This document shows positions 8,007 to 16,075 of a DNA stretch of 32,190 nucleotides, in pieces. The stretch lies in the NCBI GenBank assembly GCA_029881435.1, contig JAOUMR010000033.1, positions 1 through 32,190 on the forward strand, in the 5' to 3' direction. The translations under genes and the position numbers were made by a program. Under the pieces are notes generated by a model. It had not been told where the DNA came from. It was given only the letters and a program-made list of their open reading frames with translations, and ran no database searches. Origin of the DNA: Nitrospira sp. GTDB taxonomy: Bacteria > Nitrospirota > Nitrospiria > Nitrospirales > Nitrospiraceae. Position 1 is the first letter of the stretch; the number at the start of each line of letters is the position of its first letter.

Positions 8007-8372
8007 ATGAATGCGGCAAACAAGGTTCGACAACTTGAGCGACGACGGCGGCGAGTGCGACAAGTCATTCTCGGGACAGCAGAGCGACCACGATTGAACG
8101 TCTTTAGAAGCACGGCGCATATCTATGCCCAGATTATCGATGATATTCAAGGTACGACGCTGGCCGCTGCCTCGTCACTTGATAAGACGCTTCGTAAAAC
8201 ACTCACGTCCACTGGTGGAATTGAAGCCGCCAAAGCCGTTGGCAAACTGATCGCGGATCGTGCCAAGGCTGCAAAGGTCACAGCGGTCGTTTTTGACCGA
8301 GGGGGACGGATGTATCATGGCCGTATCAAAGCCCTTGCTGATGCATCTCGTGAGGGGGGATTGAAGTTTTAG
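8007..8372 (+). CDS. rplR: 50S ribosomal protein L18
   Basis: Encodes 121 aa. L18 binds 5S rRNA together with L5 and L25 and anchors it to the large subunit. Family features are the basic N terminus [20 protein letters not shown], then [20 protein letters not shown] and the C-terminal [20 protein letters not shown] followed by SREGGLKF. An in-frame TTG at 8001 would add two residues, but the ATG at 8007 is better spaced from TAGGAA (7995-8000). An 86-nt gap follows before rpsE, long for this cluster, with no supported gene. Confidence 0.95.
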   Translation: MNAANKVRQLERRRRRVRQVILGTAERPRLNVFRSTAHIYAQIIDDIQGTTLAAASSLDKTLRKTLTSTGGIEAAKAVGKLIADRAKAAKVTAVVFDRGGRMYHGRIKALADASREGGLKF

Positions 8373-8458
8373 GCTGAGATGGGGGCAGAGGCAACCATGG
8401 TAGCGAGGGTAAGTCTCTTAATGAACTGTCATCGAACTTAGGACTGAGGGGTACGAGC

Positions 8459-8968
8459 GTGCGAGTCAATCCCGATGAGCTGAACCTGAAAGATAAAGTT
8501 GTATTCATCAACCGAGTCGCAAAGGTTGTCAAGGGTGGGAAGCGTTTCAACTTCTGTGCCCTCGTGGTCGTTGGCGATGGTCATGGGTGGGTCGGTATTG
8601 GGAAGGGAAAGGCTGCCGAAGTCCCGGTTGCGATTTCTAAGGCTGTCGATCAGGCGAAAAAGCATCTCGTTCATGTCCCGCTCAAGGGTGGGACTATCCC
8701 GCATGAAGTGCATGGTTTGTTCGGGGCGGAACACGTGTTGCTGAAGCCTGCGGTCGATGGAACAGGCATCATCGCCGGGGGCGCTGTCCGTGCTGTTGTG
8801 GAATTAGTTGGTGCCCACAATATTATTGCAAAGACGCTTGGGCGCGGCAATCCCTTCAATACCGTTCGCGCTACACTCAACGGACTAACCCAGCTCAGAA
8901 ATTTGGAGGATGTCCTTCGCTTTCGCCGGCAAACAGGTGCCGAAGGGCAGGAAAGAGCAACGGTCTAA
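8459..8968 (+). CDS. rpsE: 30S ribosomal protein S5
   Basis: Encodes 169 aa, typical for S5, which lies at the mRNA entry tunnel and affects decoding accuracy; spectinomycin-resistance changes occur in its N-terminal loop. The double-stranded RNA-binding-like N domain reads [20 protein letters not shown] followed by [19 protein letters not shown]; the C domain contains [24 protein letters not shown] sequence ([18 protein letters not shown]) and [15 protein letters not shown]. The start is GTG at 8459 with GAGGGG (8447-8452) upstream. The rpmD ATG directly abuts the TAA. Confidence 0.97.
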   Translation: MRVNPDELNLKDKVVFINRVAKVVKGGKRFNFCALVVVGDGHGWVGIGKGKAAEVPVAISKAVDQAKKHLVHVPLKGGTIPHEVHGLFGAEHVLLKPAVDGTGIIAGGAVRAVVELVGAHNIIAKTLGRGNPFNTVRATLNGLTQLRNLEDVLRFRRQTGAEGQERATV

Positions 8969-9190
8969 ATGGGTGCAACACAATCATCATCAAAAGCTCC
9001 GCAATCGAAAGTGAACAACGTGCGAGTAACGTTGAAGCGTAGTCCAATCGGGACACCAGAGCGCCATCGCCTTGTCTTGCGTGGTCTAGGTCTCCGACAC
9101 ATTCGTCAAACGGTCGTCCGTCCTGATACGCCACAAGTACGAGGGATGATTCAAAAAGTTGGTTATCTGCTTGAGGTTGGTACGCCATGA
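8969..9190 (+). CDS. rpmD: 50S ribosomal protein L30
   Basis: Encodes 73 aa, somewhat longer than the usual 58-62 because of about 14 extra Ser/Lys/Gln-rich residues before the core. L30 is a small ferredoxin-like 23S rRNA-binding protein that not all bacteria possess. The core reads [20 protein letters not shown] then [20 protein letters not shown] and ends [12 protein letters not shown]. The ATG follows the rpsE stop without a gap, and the ribosome binding site GGCAGGAAAG lies in the end of rpsE. Its TGA overlaps the rplO ATG by 4 nt. Confidence 0.93.
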   Translation: MGATQSSSKAPQSKVNNVRVTLKRSPIGTPERHRLVLRGLGLRHIRQTVVRPDTPQVRGMIQKVGYLLEVGTP

Positions 9191-9636
9191 ATCTTCATGA
9201 ATTGGCCCCAGCAAGAGGGGCAAAAAAACGACGTAAACGTATTGGGCGCGGGCCGGGTTCCGGTCATGGGAAGACTGCAACCAAAGGGCATAAAGGAATA
9301 CAAGCTCGATCTGGAGGAGGTAAACGTCCAGGTTTCGAGGGTGGACAGATGCCGTTGGTGCGGCGGCTTCCAAAGTTTGGCTTCACGAACCCATCCCGAG
9401 TGGAATATGCGATCGTAAACCTGACAAGTTTTTCGGATTGGACAGGGAGCGAGACGATCACTCCGCAGGCGATGGTTGATGCTGGCTTGGTGAAGCGGAA
9501 AAGGCGGCCGATCAAGATTCTAGGTAATGGCGAGCTAAAGAAACCTCTTGTCGTTCAGGCTCATAAATTCAGCAAGTCGGCAGAGGCAAAGATCCAAGCT
9601 GCCGGAGGGCGAGTCGAGGTCATCGGCGGTGCTTGA
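9187..9636 (+). CDS. rplO: 50S ribosomal protein L15
   Basis: Encodes 149 aa, normal for L15, which has a long basic N-terminal tail threading through 23S rRNA and a globular C domain. The tail contains [20 protein letters not shown] then [20 protein letters not shown] and [20 protein letters not shown]; the C domain has [20 protein letters not shown]. The ATG at 9187 overlaps the rpmD stop (ATGA), and the last 8 nt overlap the chosen secY start, so rpmD-rplO-secY are likely translated as a coupled set. Confidence 0.97.
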   Translation: MNLHELAPARGAKKRRKRIGRGPGSGHGKTATKGHKGIQARSGGGKRPGFEGGQMPLVRRLPKFGFTNPSRVEYAIVNLTSFSDWTGSETITPQAMVDAGLVKRKRRPIKILGNGELKKPLVVQAHKFSKSAEAKIQAAGGRVEVIGGA

Positions 9637-10948
9637 ACGGCTCCTCACCAGTTTTCAGAATATCTTTAAGATTCCCGAGCTGCGTACTCGAGTTCTATTC
9701 ACGCTCGGGATGCTGGTCGTCTATCGTGTCGGCTCTCATATCCCGACTCCTGGTATCAATGGAGACGCGCTGTCAGAGTTTTTGCAGAAACAGGGTGGTG
9801 CGCTCTTAGGGTTTCTCGATATTTTTTCAGGCGGTTCGTTGTCACGCCTGACGATCTTTGCGCTGGGCATCATGCCATACATCAGCGCGTCGATTATTCT
9901 ACAATTATTGACGGTCGTCATTCCGCATTTGACCAAGTTGGCCAAGGAGGGGGAGCGAGGCCGTAAGAAGATAATTCAGTATACGCGGTTTGGAACGATT
10001 GGCATCGCTCTGATTCAGGGGTTCGGTATTGCGGTTGGATTGGAGCAAATGAATCAGGGGGCGTTTGTCCTCACCGCTGGATGGGGATTTCGTCTCATGA
10101 CGGTGATCACCCTCACGGCGGGCACGGGCTTCTTGATGTGGCTGGGTGAGCAGATCACTGAGCGAGGGGTTGGGAATGGGATCTCGTTAATCATTTTTGC
10201 CGGAATCGTCGCACGGCTTCCATCGGCGGTCGCACAGACCTACAATTTGTATGAGATCGGCCAACTCAATGCGTTCTTACTGGTGGCCTTGGGCCTACTC
10301 ATGGTCGCTGTTGTAGCCGCAATCGTCTTCTTGGAAAGCGGGCGTCGAAAGATACCGGTTCAGTATGCAAAGCGAGTGGTTGGACGAAGGGTTTATGGAG
10401 GGCAGAGCACGCATATTCCACTGAAAATCAATACAGCAGGCGTGATTCCTCCCATATTTGCCTCGTCGATCATTGCGTTTCCTGCGACCATCGCCGGGTT
10501 CTTTGAAACACCATGGATAAAATCTATCGGAATGCAGTTAGCCCCTGGATCGCTCCTCTACACGTTGATGTATGTGGGGCTGATCGTCTTTTTCTGTTTC
10601 TTCTATACGGCGGTTGTCCTTAACCCTGTCGATATGGCGGACAACATGAAAAAGTACGGAGGTTTTATTCCAGGGATCAGGCCTGGGCAGCGGACTTCCG
10701 ATTATATCTACAATGTTCTGACGAAAATTACGTTCGCCGGAGCTATTTATCTCGCGATTGTCTGTGTCATTCCTGAATTCCTTATTTACAAGCTGAATGT
10801 CCCTTTTTATTTCGGGGGAACATCTCTGCTCATCGTAATTGGGGTCGGGCTCGATACGGCTCAGCAGATTGAATCCCACATGTTGATGCGAAACTACGAG
10901 GGGTTTTTGGGAAAAGGGATGGCTCCGTTACGTGGAAGAAGTGGGTAA
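9629..10948 (+). CDS. secY: Protein translocase subunit SecY
   Basis: Encodes 439 aa from GTG at 9629. SecY is the ten-helix inner-membrane channel of the general secretion pathway, acting with SecE, SecG and SecA. Conserved parts are the plug region and helix 2 with FALGIMPYISASIILQLL, GNGISLIIFAGIVARLP, the cytosolic loop with VQYAKRVVGRRVYGGQSTH, HIPLKINTAGVIPPIFASS and KYGGFIPGIRPGQRT, ending near MLMRNYEGF. The frame is open further upstream, inside rplO, but GTG 9629 gives the normal N terminus ([20 protein letters not shown]) and has GAGGT at 9616-9620. It overlaps rplO by 8 nt. Confidence 0.96.
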   Translation: MLERLLTSFQNIFKIPELRTRVLFTLGMLVVYRVGSHIPTPGINGDALSEFLQKQGGALLGFLDIFSGGSLSRLTIFALGIMPYISASIILQLLTVVIPHLTKLAKEGERGRKKIIQYTRFGTIGIALIQGFGIAVGLEQMNQGAFVLTAGWGFRLMTVITLTAGTGFLMWLGEQITERGVGNGISLIIFAGIVARLPSAVAQTYNLYEIGQLNAFLLVALGLLMVAVVAAIVFLESGRRKIPVQYAKRVVGRRVYGGQSTHIPLKINTAGVIPPIFASSIIAFPATIAGFFETPWIKSIGMQLAPGSLLYTLMYVGLIVFFCFFYTAVVLNPVDMADNMKKYGGFIPGIRPGQRTSDYIYNVLTKITFAGAIYLAIVCVIPEFLIYKLNVPFYFGGTSLLIVIGVGLDTAQQIESHMLMRNYEGFLGKGMAPLRGRSG

Positions 10949-10952
10949 GGCT

Positions 10953-11609
10953 ATGCGGTTGGTGTTCCTTGGTGCTCCGGGGGTTGGGAAAGGTACCCAG
11001 GCTGATAAGGCTGCCGCTCACTATGGCATCTGTAAGATCTCGACCGGTGACCTGCTTCGAGAGGCGGTTCGTAATCAGACTCCTCTTGGCCTCGAAGCCA
11101 AAGGGCATATGGATCGAGGAGGATTAGTTCCCGACTCGGTGGTCATTGGATTAGTGCGAGAAAAACTCGCAGATTCATCCAATGCGCCTGGGTTTATCTT
11201 GGATGGATTCCCAAGGACGGTTCCTCAGGCCGAAGCACTCGCCAACGTGTTGAGCGAACGAGGTCTGCAGTTAGATCGCGTGGTTAACTTTGAGGTCTCT
11301 CGAGAAGAAATCGTAAGACGTCTGAGTGGGCGTCGGAGTTGTCCCAAGTGCCAAGCGACCTATCACGTCGACTTTGCTCCATCAAAGATGGGGAGTGCGT
11401 GTGAGCGGTGTGGAGAAGCATTGATTCAACGCAGCGATGATCAACGGGACGCGATAGACACGCGGCTCCGTGTTTATGAAGAGCAAACGTCGCCATTGAT
11501 CAGTTTTTATGAGAAGCAGCAGGTATTATCGCATCTCAATGGTGCAGAGACGGTGGGCGCCGTGTCCCAAAATCTCTTACGAATGCTGGCGACATACCAG
11601 ACGGCATGA
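10953..11609 (+). CDS. adk: Adenylate kinase with zinc-binding lid
   Basis: Encodes 218 aa. It interconverts ATP plus AMP and two ADP in the cytoplasm, keeping the adenylate pool balanced. The P-loop GAPGVGKGT is at residues 7-15, the AMP-site ISTGDLLREAV near 29-39 and the LDGFPRT motif at 83-89. The LID has four cysteines, C130-P-K-C133 and C150-E-R-C153, the zinc-binding form found in many Gram-positive and some other bacteria rather than the E. coli form. An upstream in-frame GTG (10932) lies inside secY; ATG 10953 with GTAAGG (10945-10950) fits the family start. Its TGA overlaps the map ATG. Confidence 0.97.
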   Translation: MRLVFLGAPGVGKGTQADKAAAHYGICKISTGDLLREAVRNQTPLGLEAKGHMDRGGLVPDSVVIGLVREKLADSSNAPGFILDGFPRTVPQAEALANVLSERGLQLDRVVNFEVSREEIVRRLSGRRSCPKCQATYHVDFAPSKMGSACERCGEALIQRSDDQRDAIDTRLRVYEEQTSPLISFYEKQQVLSHLNGAETVGAVSQNLLRMLATYQTA

Positions 11610-12355
11610 TCATTCTGAAAACGCCTGCTGAGATTGAAGTCATGGCACAGGCGTCAAGGGTAGTCGCTGAGGCGTTGGAGATTGTGAAGAAGGCAGTCCG
11701 TCCTGGTATCAGTACGGAAGAGCTAGATTGCATCGCTGAAGAGGAGATACGAGTCAGGGGAGCGCTTCCAGCGTTCAAAGGCTATCGGAACTATCCCAAG
11801 ACTCTCTGTGCCTCCATAAACGACCAGGTGGTTCATGGTATTCCTTCCCAGCGAAAGCTCAAAGAAGGGGATATTATCGGGCTCGATCTTGGGGCAATTG
11901 TTGGCGGGTTCTATGGGGATTCAGCCGTGACCGTCGCTGTTGGGGCGGTTCCTGGAACCACGGAGAACTTGGTTCAGGTGACGAAAGAGGCACTCTACTT
12001 GGGCATTAAACAGGCAGTGGTCGGCAATCGCCTGTCGGATATTTCACATGCTGTTCAAGAACATGTGGAGGCGTCAGGGTTTTCAGTCGTGACGGAGTTT
12101 GTTGGTCATGGTATCGGGCGACAATTGCACGAAGAGCCTCAAGTTCCAAACTATGGGAAGCCGGGCCAAGGACCTCGGTTGCAGCCAGGGATGGTGTTGG
12201 CGATTGAACCCATGGTCAATATCGGACGGAGCGCCGTTCGTGTTCTCGATGATCGATGGACGGCCGTTACAGTAGATGGCAGTCTGTCCGCCCATTTCGA
12301 ACACACGATCGCTATACAGCCAACCGGAACTCCGCGTATCTTGAGTCAGTTGTAG
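11606..12355 (+). CDS. map: Methionine aminopeptidase, type I
   Basis: Encodes 249 aa, usual for bacterial type I enzymes, which remove the initiator methionine from new proteins. The two-metal ligands are all visible: D94 and D105 (GLDLGAIVGGFYGDSA), H168 (VGHGIGRQLHEEP), E201 (LAIEPM) and E232 (FEHTIAI); H78 in VVHGIP is the conserved substrate-side histidine. The ATG overlaps the adk stop as ATGA. The order secY-adk-map-infA is conserved in many phyla. A 41-nt gap follows before infA. Confidence 0.97.
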   Translation: MIILKTPAEIEVMAQASRVVAEALEIVKKAVRPGISTEELDCIAEEEIRVRGALPAFKGYRNYPKTLCASINDQVVHGIPSQRKLKEGDIIGLDLGAIVGGFYGDSAVTVAVGAVPGTTENLVQVTKEALYLGIKQAVVGNRLSDISHAVQEHVEASGFSVVTEFVGHGIGRQLHEEPQVPNYGKPGQGPRLQPGMVLAIEPMVNIGRSAVRVLDDRWTAVTVDGSLSAHFEHTIAIQPTGTPRILSQL

Positions 12356-12396
12356 AAAATGTAGAGCGGCATTCATAAGGAAGAGCACAAGACGAC

Positions 12397-12615
12397 GTGG
12401 CAAAAGAAGATATTATTGAGATCCAAGGCTCGGTAGCGGAGACGCTCCCCAATGCCATGTTTCGAGTTAGACTTGATAACGGTCATGTCATACTGGCTCA
12501 TATCTCGGGGAAAATGAGGATGCACTTCATCCGTATTCTACCCGGTGATAAGGTCACGGTGGAAATGTCGCCGTATGATTTAACGCGAGGCCGTATCACC
12601 TATCGTTTTAAATAG
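12397..12615 (+). CDS. infA: Translation initiation factor IF-1
   Basis: Encodes 72 aa, the exact usual size. IF-1 is a single OB-fold protein that blocks the 30S A site during initiation and helps IF-2 and IF-3. The sequence [40 protein letters not shown] and the ending [13 protein letters not shown] are diagnostic. The start is GTG at 12397, preceded by AAGGAAGAG (12378-12386). rpmJ follows 19 nt after the stop. Confidence 0.97.
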   Translation: MAKEDIIEIQGSVAETLPNAMFRVRLDNGHVILAHISGKMRMHFIRILPGDKVTVEMSPYDLTRGRITYRFK

Positions 12616-12634
12616 ATGGGAGTTAGGAATTCGT

Positions 12635-12748
12635 ATGAAGGTCAAATCGTCAGTCAAGCCCATTTGTGTGAAATGTAAAGTTGTTCGCCGTCGGGGAGTC
12701 GTCCGCATTCTCTGTAAGAACCCTCGCCATAAACAGCGGCAGGGATAG
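12635..12748 (+). CDS. rpmJ: 50S ribosomal protein L36, zinc-binding form
   Basis: Encodes 37 aa: it starts [20 protein letters not shown] and ends [12 protein letters not shown], which is a clear L36. L36 is the smallest large-subunit protein and binds 23S rRNA near the L7/L12 stalk base region. The zinc ligands C11, C14, C27 and H32 are all present, so this is the zinc-containing (C+) version. The ATG at 12635 follows GGGAGTTAGG (12618-12627). It is the last gene of the spc part and is followed by a hairpin and a promoter-like sequence in the 116-nt gap before rpsM. Confidence 0.96.
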   Translation: MKVKSSVKPICVKCKVVRRRGVVRILCKNPRHKQRQG

Positions 12749-12779
12749 GCAAAGAAGAGTGCCTGGGAAAGAATGAAAA

Positions 12780-12796
12780 GCCAGCCGTTGGCTGGC
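12780..12796 (+). repeat. 7-bp stem, 3-nt loop hairpin between rpmJ and rpsM
   Basis: GCCAGCC (12780-12786) and GGCTGGC (12790-12796) form a perfect stem around GTT. On the + strand it is followed by AAGG, not by a T run, so it is not a standard intrinsic terminator in the direction of the genes; on the minus strand it is followed by TTTTC. It may pause or attenuate transcription ahead of the alpha operon, or act in RNA processing. Confidence 0.4.
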
Positions 12797-12809
12797 AAGG
12801 CGGACACAG

Positions 12810-12838
12810 TTGACAGGAAATCAGCCCATTAGATTACT
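12810..12838 (+). promoter_or_regulatory. Candidate sigma70 promoter for rpsM-rpsK-rpsD-rpoA-rplQ
   Basis: A perfect -35 box TTGACA (12810-12815) is followed by a 17-nt spacer and ATTACT (12833-12838), which matches the -10 consensus at three of six positions. It lies 26 nt before the rpsM start, in the only gap above 100 nt inside the ribosomal cluster. It would allow separate expression of the alpha operon. The weak -10 limits confidence. Confidence 0.4.
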
Positions 12839-12864
12839 GCTGAGGACGTAGAGCTGGAGGAACA

Positions 12865-13248
12865 ATGGCACGTATTGCTGGCGTCGATCTACCAAGAAAT
12901 AAACGAACTGATATTGGGTTAACGTATATCTACGGGATCGGCCGGACATCTGCCCAAAAGATTCTTGATGAGGCTGGGATCGATGGAACGGTTCGTGTCA
13001 AGGATTTGAGCGAAGACAAGATCGTCAAGTTGCGCGAAATCATTGAGCGCGATCATCGAGTTGAAGGGGATCTTCGTAAAGAGGTATCCCTCAATATCAA
13101 ACGGCTGATTGATACGGGGACATACCGAGGGTTGCGCCATCGCAAGGGATTGCCAGTCCGTGGTCAGCGCACTAAAACCAATGCCAGAACACGTAAGGGA
13201 CGGCGCGCGGGAGTGAGTAGTAAGCCGCGACCAACGGGTGCAAGATAG
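12865..13248 (+). CDS. rpsM: 30S ribosomal protein S13
   Basis: Encodes 127 aa. S13 lies in the 30S head, bridges to the 50S subunit through L5 and contacts P-site tRNA with its basic tail. Recognisable segments are [38 protein letters not shown], the helix-turn region with [20 protein letters not shown] and the tail [20 protein letters not shown] then RKGRRAGV. The ATG at 12865 is preceded by GGAGG (12856-12860). It opens the alpha-operon part; the gap to rpsK is 39 nt. Confidence 0.97.
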   Translation: MARIAGVDLPRNKRTDIGLTYIYGIGRTSAQKILDEAGIDGTVRVKDLSEDKIVKLREIIERDHRVEGDLRKEVSLNIKRLIDTGTYRGLRHRKGLPVRGQRTKTNARTRKGRRAGVSSKPRPTGAR

Positions 13249-13287
13249 TCCGGCTCCTAAGTTACTGAGACGTCTGGAGGGGTTCGT

Positions 13288-13671
13288 ATGAGTATTAAAA
13301 AAGGGAAAAAGAAAGAGCGTCGAATTGTTCAGAGCGGGGTCGCGCATGTGCAGGCGTCATTTAACAATACAATTGTAACGATCACCGATATGAGCGGCAA
13401 TACGGTGGTGTGGGCGAGCGCTGGCAACCAAGGGTTCAAAGGATCACGCAAAAGTACACCCTTTGCGGCACAGCGGGCAGGAGAAGCTGCAGCACGAAAA
13501 GCCATGGAAAGTGGGATGCGACAAGTTGATGTGTATGTCAATGGCCCAGGTTCTGGGCGAGAGTCCGCGATTCGCTCATTGCAAGGGGCTGGCTTGCGAA
13601 TCAATCTCATCCGTGATGTGACACCGATTCCACATAACGGGTGTCGGCCGCCCAAGCGGCGCCGCGTTTGA
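13288..13671 (+). CDS. rpsK: 30S ribosomal protein S11
   Basis: Encodes 127 aa, the usual length. S11 is on the 30S platform beside the mRNA exit and the anti-Shine-Dalgarno region. Diagnostic parts are [60 protein letters not shown] and the invariant ending [18 protein letters not shown]. The ATG at 13288 follows GGAGGGG (13276-13282). A 76-nt gap separates it from rpsD. Confidence 0.97.
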   Translation: MSIKKGKKKERRIVQSGVAHVQASFNNTIVTITDMSGNTVVWASAGNQGFKGSRKSTPFAAQRAGEAAARKAMESGMRQVDVYVNGPGSGRESAIRSLQGAGLRINLIRDVTPIPHNGCRPPKRRRV

Positions 13672-13747
13672 GCTCACGAAGCAAGGAATCTGTTTTTGAA
13701 GAAGTCGTATTAGGTGAATCAGTAAGCTAATTCCCGAGGAGGACGCA

Positions 13748-14374
13748 GTGGCAAAGTATCGTGGTCCTGTCTGTCGGTTGTGTCGACGAGAAGGTGAGAA
13801 GCTCTTTCTCAAGGGGACTCGCTGTATGACGGAAAAATGTGCCATTGAACGGCGGAGTTATCCACCGGGGCAACATGGGCAGGGGCGACAACGCACCTCC
13901 GACTATAGCCTTCAGCTTCGAGAGAAGCAGAAGTTGAGGCGCATCTATGGGCTTCAGGAGTGCCAGTTCCGCGGCGTGTTTGAGCGTGCTGAACGACAGA
14001 CCGGCGTCACCGGCGATGCCTTACTGCGTCTCCTTGAATGTCGACTGGACAATGTAACCTATCGTCTGGGGTTTGGTGCTTCACGAAAGCAGGCTCGTCA
14101 GATGGTCAGTCATGGGCATTTCACGCTGAATGGCAAGAAGATTACGGTTGCTGGTGCACTGGTGAAGCCGGGCGATGTGATTGAAATTCGTGAGAAAAGT
14201 CGAGAGATGGCTGCAATTCAAGCTGCATTGGAATCCGTCGATAGTCGAGGAATTCCAGATTGGCTCGAATTGGATAAAGGTGCATTCAAGGGAATTGTGC
14301 GGTCCTTGCCGGCGAAGGAGCAGATCGCGTTACCGGTGAACGAACAGATGGTGGTGGAGTTGTATTCGCGCTAG
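13748..14374 (+). CDS. rpsD: 30S ribosomal protein S4, zinc-binding form
   Basis: Encodes 208 aa. S4 is a primary assembly protein of the 30S body and in E. coli represses the alpha operon. It has the zinc-type N terminus with C9-R-L-C12, C26 and C31, followed by ERRSYPPGQHGQGRQRTSDY. The S4 RNA-binding domain is at about residues 98-160 (LECRLDNVTYRLGFGASRKQ, ARQMVSHGHFTLNGKKI). The start is GTG at 13748 with GAGGAGG (13736-13742). Translational control by S4 would act near rpsM; I cannot recognise the pseudoknot from sequence alone. Confidence 0.97.
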   Translation: MAKYRGPVCRLCRREGEKLFLKGTRCMTEKCAIERRSYPPGQHGQGRQRTSDYSLQLREKQKLRRIYGLQECQFRGVFERAERQTGVTGDALLRLLECRLDNVTYRLGFGASRKQARQMVSHGHFTLNGKKITVAGALVKPGDVIEIREKSREMAAIQAALESVDSRGIPDWLELDKGAFKGIVRSLPAKEQIALPVNEQMVVELYSR

Positions 14375-14452
14375 TCCACCTTGGACTTTCGTTCTGTCGG
14401 TCCGGTGTCATCTGTCAATGTGTTCGTTACTCGATGGTATGGAGGGTCGGTC

Positions 14453-15457
14453 ATGATCAAAGCGATGAAGGACTTTCAGATCCCGATGCGGGTGGAAGTC
14501 GACAAGGATGCACACTCGCCCACGTTCGGGCGGTTTACAACGGAAGCATTCGAACGGGGGTTCGGCACGACAATTGGTAATGCCCTCCGTCGCATTTTGT
14601 TGTCGTCGCTTACGGGGGCTGCTGTTACTACCGTAAAAATCGAAGGGGTCGTCCACGAATTTTCAACGATTGCAGGTGTGACCGAAGATGTCACGGCAAT
14701 TATTCTGAATATTAAGAGCCTGCGGTTGGCGCTTCACTCGGATAAACCAAAGACGATTCGGCTGAAGAAGAAAGGGCCAGGGGAGGCAAAGGGCTCCGAC
14801 ATCCTTCATGATGCGGATGTGACGATTTTGACCCCTGATCTGCATATCGCCACGCTCGACAAGGATGCCACGCTGGATATTGAAATGACTATCAAGCATG
14901 GGCGAGGTTATGTGCCGGCAGAACGTAATAAAGAAGAAGGATTGCCGATCGGAGTGATCGCCATCGACTCGATTTTCTCACCGATCAAACGAGTCAATTT
15001 TTATGTTGAGAATGCGCGTGTTGGGCGCATGACCGATTACGACAAGCTGACAATGGAAATCTGGACAGACGGGACCATTAGCCCAAGAGATGCTCTATCG
15101 ACCGGAGCCGGCATTTTACGTGAACATTTGGATATCTTTATCAATCCGGAGGAACGAAGCGAAGGGAAAAGCGAGGTCGGTTCTGAGGAGTCTCAGCGAG
15201 AGGTGAATAGGAATCTCTTGCGTAGTGTAAACGAGTTGGAACTATCTGTTCGAGCGGCCAATTGTCTCAAAAATGCGAATATCAAAACCATCGCCGATCT
15301 TGTGCAAAAATCTGAAGGGGAGATGCTCCGTACGAAAAACTTTGGGAAGAAATCTCTCAACGAGATAAAGGAAATTCTAACTGAGATGGGACTTTCGTTG
15401 GGGACAAGAATAGAGGATGGGTCTTCACCACACAATGGAAGTCCAAATCCTGAATGA
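14453..15457 (+). CDS. rpoA: DNA-directed RNA polymerase alpha subunit
   Basis: Encodes 334 aa. The alpha dimer nucleates RNA polymerase assembly, and its C-terminal domain contacts UP elements and activators. The N domain contains [20 protein letters not shown] followed by [20 protein letters not shown]; the C domain at about 255-320 contains [20 protein letters not shown] and [20 protein letters not shown]. The frame is open back to 14381, but the ATG at 14453 with GGAGGG (14441-14446) matches the family start. The linker has a Glu/Ser-rich stretch, and the last 15 residues form a polar tail. Confidence 0.97.
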   Translation: MIKAMKDFQIPMRVEVDKDAHSPTFGRFTTEAFERGFGTTIGNALRRILLSSLTGAAVTTVKIEGVVHEFSTIAGVTEDVTAIILNIKSLRLALHSDKPKTIRLKKKGPGEAKGSDILHDADVTILTPDLHIATLDKDATLDIEMTIKHGRGYVPAERNKEEGLPIGVIAIDSIFSPIKRVNFYVENARVGRMTDYDKLTMEIWTDGTISPRDALSTGAGILREHLDIFINPEERSEGKSEVGSEESQREVNRNLLRSVNELELSVRAANCLKNANIKTIADLVQKSEGEMLRTKNFGKKSLNEIKEILTEMGLSLGTRIEDGSSPHNGSPNPE

Positions 15458-15481
15458 CGTTTTCTAGCCGAGAGGAACACC

Positions 15482-15913
15482 GTGCGACATAGGAAAAAAG
15501 GACGGCAACTTGGGAGGCAGACCAAGCACCGAGGCGCATTATTCAGAAACTTGGTCACTTCATTGTTAGAGCAGGAGCGAATTGAGACGACTGGAGCGAA
15601 AGCGAAGGAGATACGAGGATTTACCGATCGCATGATCACGCTTGGTAAAGAAGGAACTCTTCCGGCGAGACGACGGGCTCTTAGCTTTCTTCGAAGCAAG
15701 GCAGTTGTGTCCAAACTATTTGACGACGTCGCCGGACGATTCAAGGATCGACCCGGAGGATACACCAGAATCATCAAGACTCGTCGGCGTGTTGGTGATG
15801 CTGCAGAAATGGTCGCAATCGAGTTGGTTTCCCGCCAAGAAATATCCCATAAGAAAACGGCGGCTGCTTCTACGGCGCAGCCCGCGTCAGGAGAGTCTGG
15901 GTCCACGGCATAG
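15482..15913 (+). CDS. rplQ: 50S ribosomal protein L17
   Basis: Encodes 143 aa. L17 lies near the tunnel exit on the large subunit. The family start [20 protein letters not shown], then [20 protein letters not shown] and the core-ending [20 protein letters not shown] with VAIELV are clear. The C terminus carries about 25 extra residues rich in Ala, Ser, Thr and Gly, probably disordered. The start is GTG at 15482 with AGAGGA (15471-15476). It is the last gene of the cluster and is followed by a strong intrinsic terminator. Confidence 0.96.
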   Translation: MRHRKKGRQLGRQTKHRGALFRNLVTSLLEQERIETTGAKAKEIRGFTDRMITLGKEGTLPARRRALSFLRSKAVVSKLFDDVAGRFKDRPGGYTRIIKTRRRVGDAAEMVAIELVSRQEISHKKTAAASTAQPASGESGSTA

Positions 15914-15939
15914 TTGTTTGGACGGTCTGTTGGGCAATG

Positions 15940-15983
15940 ACAAAACGACTCCCACATGAGTTCATGTGGGAGTCGTTTTGTTT
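15940..15983 (+). terminator. Strong Rho-independent terminator after rplQ
   Basis: AAAACGACTCCCACATGA (15942-15959) and TCATGTGGGAGTCGTTTT (15962-15979) are perfect complements with two bases between them, and the pairing extends through C15941-G15980 and A15940-T15981. A T-rich tail follows (TTTTGTTT), and A residues precede the stem, so it could work on both strands. It begins 26 nt after the rplQ stop and ends the ribosomal block. Confidence 0.92.
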
Positions 15984-16000
15984 CTAGACTCTGGCGGACG

Positions 16001-16029
16001 TTTACATGGTAGCCCGTGCATGCTACGAT
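16001..16029 (+). promoter_or_regulatory. Sigma70 promoter upstream of lptC
   Basis: TTTACA (16001-16006), a 17-nt spacer and TACGAT (16024-16029) make a good sigma70 promoter, helped by a TG at 16021-16022 that forms an extended -10 (TGCTACGAT). Expected transcription start is near 16036, about 40 nt before the lptC ATG. It lies directly after the rplQ terminator, so the lpt-rpoN genes form a separate transcription unit. Confidence 0.65.
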
Positions 16030-16075
16030 CGTGCCAGAATTCCTTGTGGCTTTATGCTAGGAGCACACCTAACTC

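Noticed and set aside
8379..8441. 20-codon ORF in the rplR-rpsE gap
   Set aside because: It ends 17 nt before the rpsE start, has no clear ribosome binding site and no coupling geometry; probably chance.
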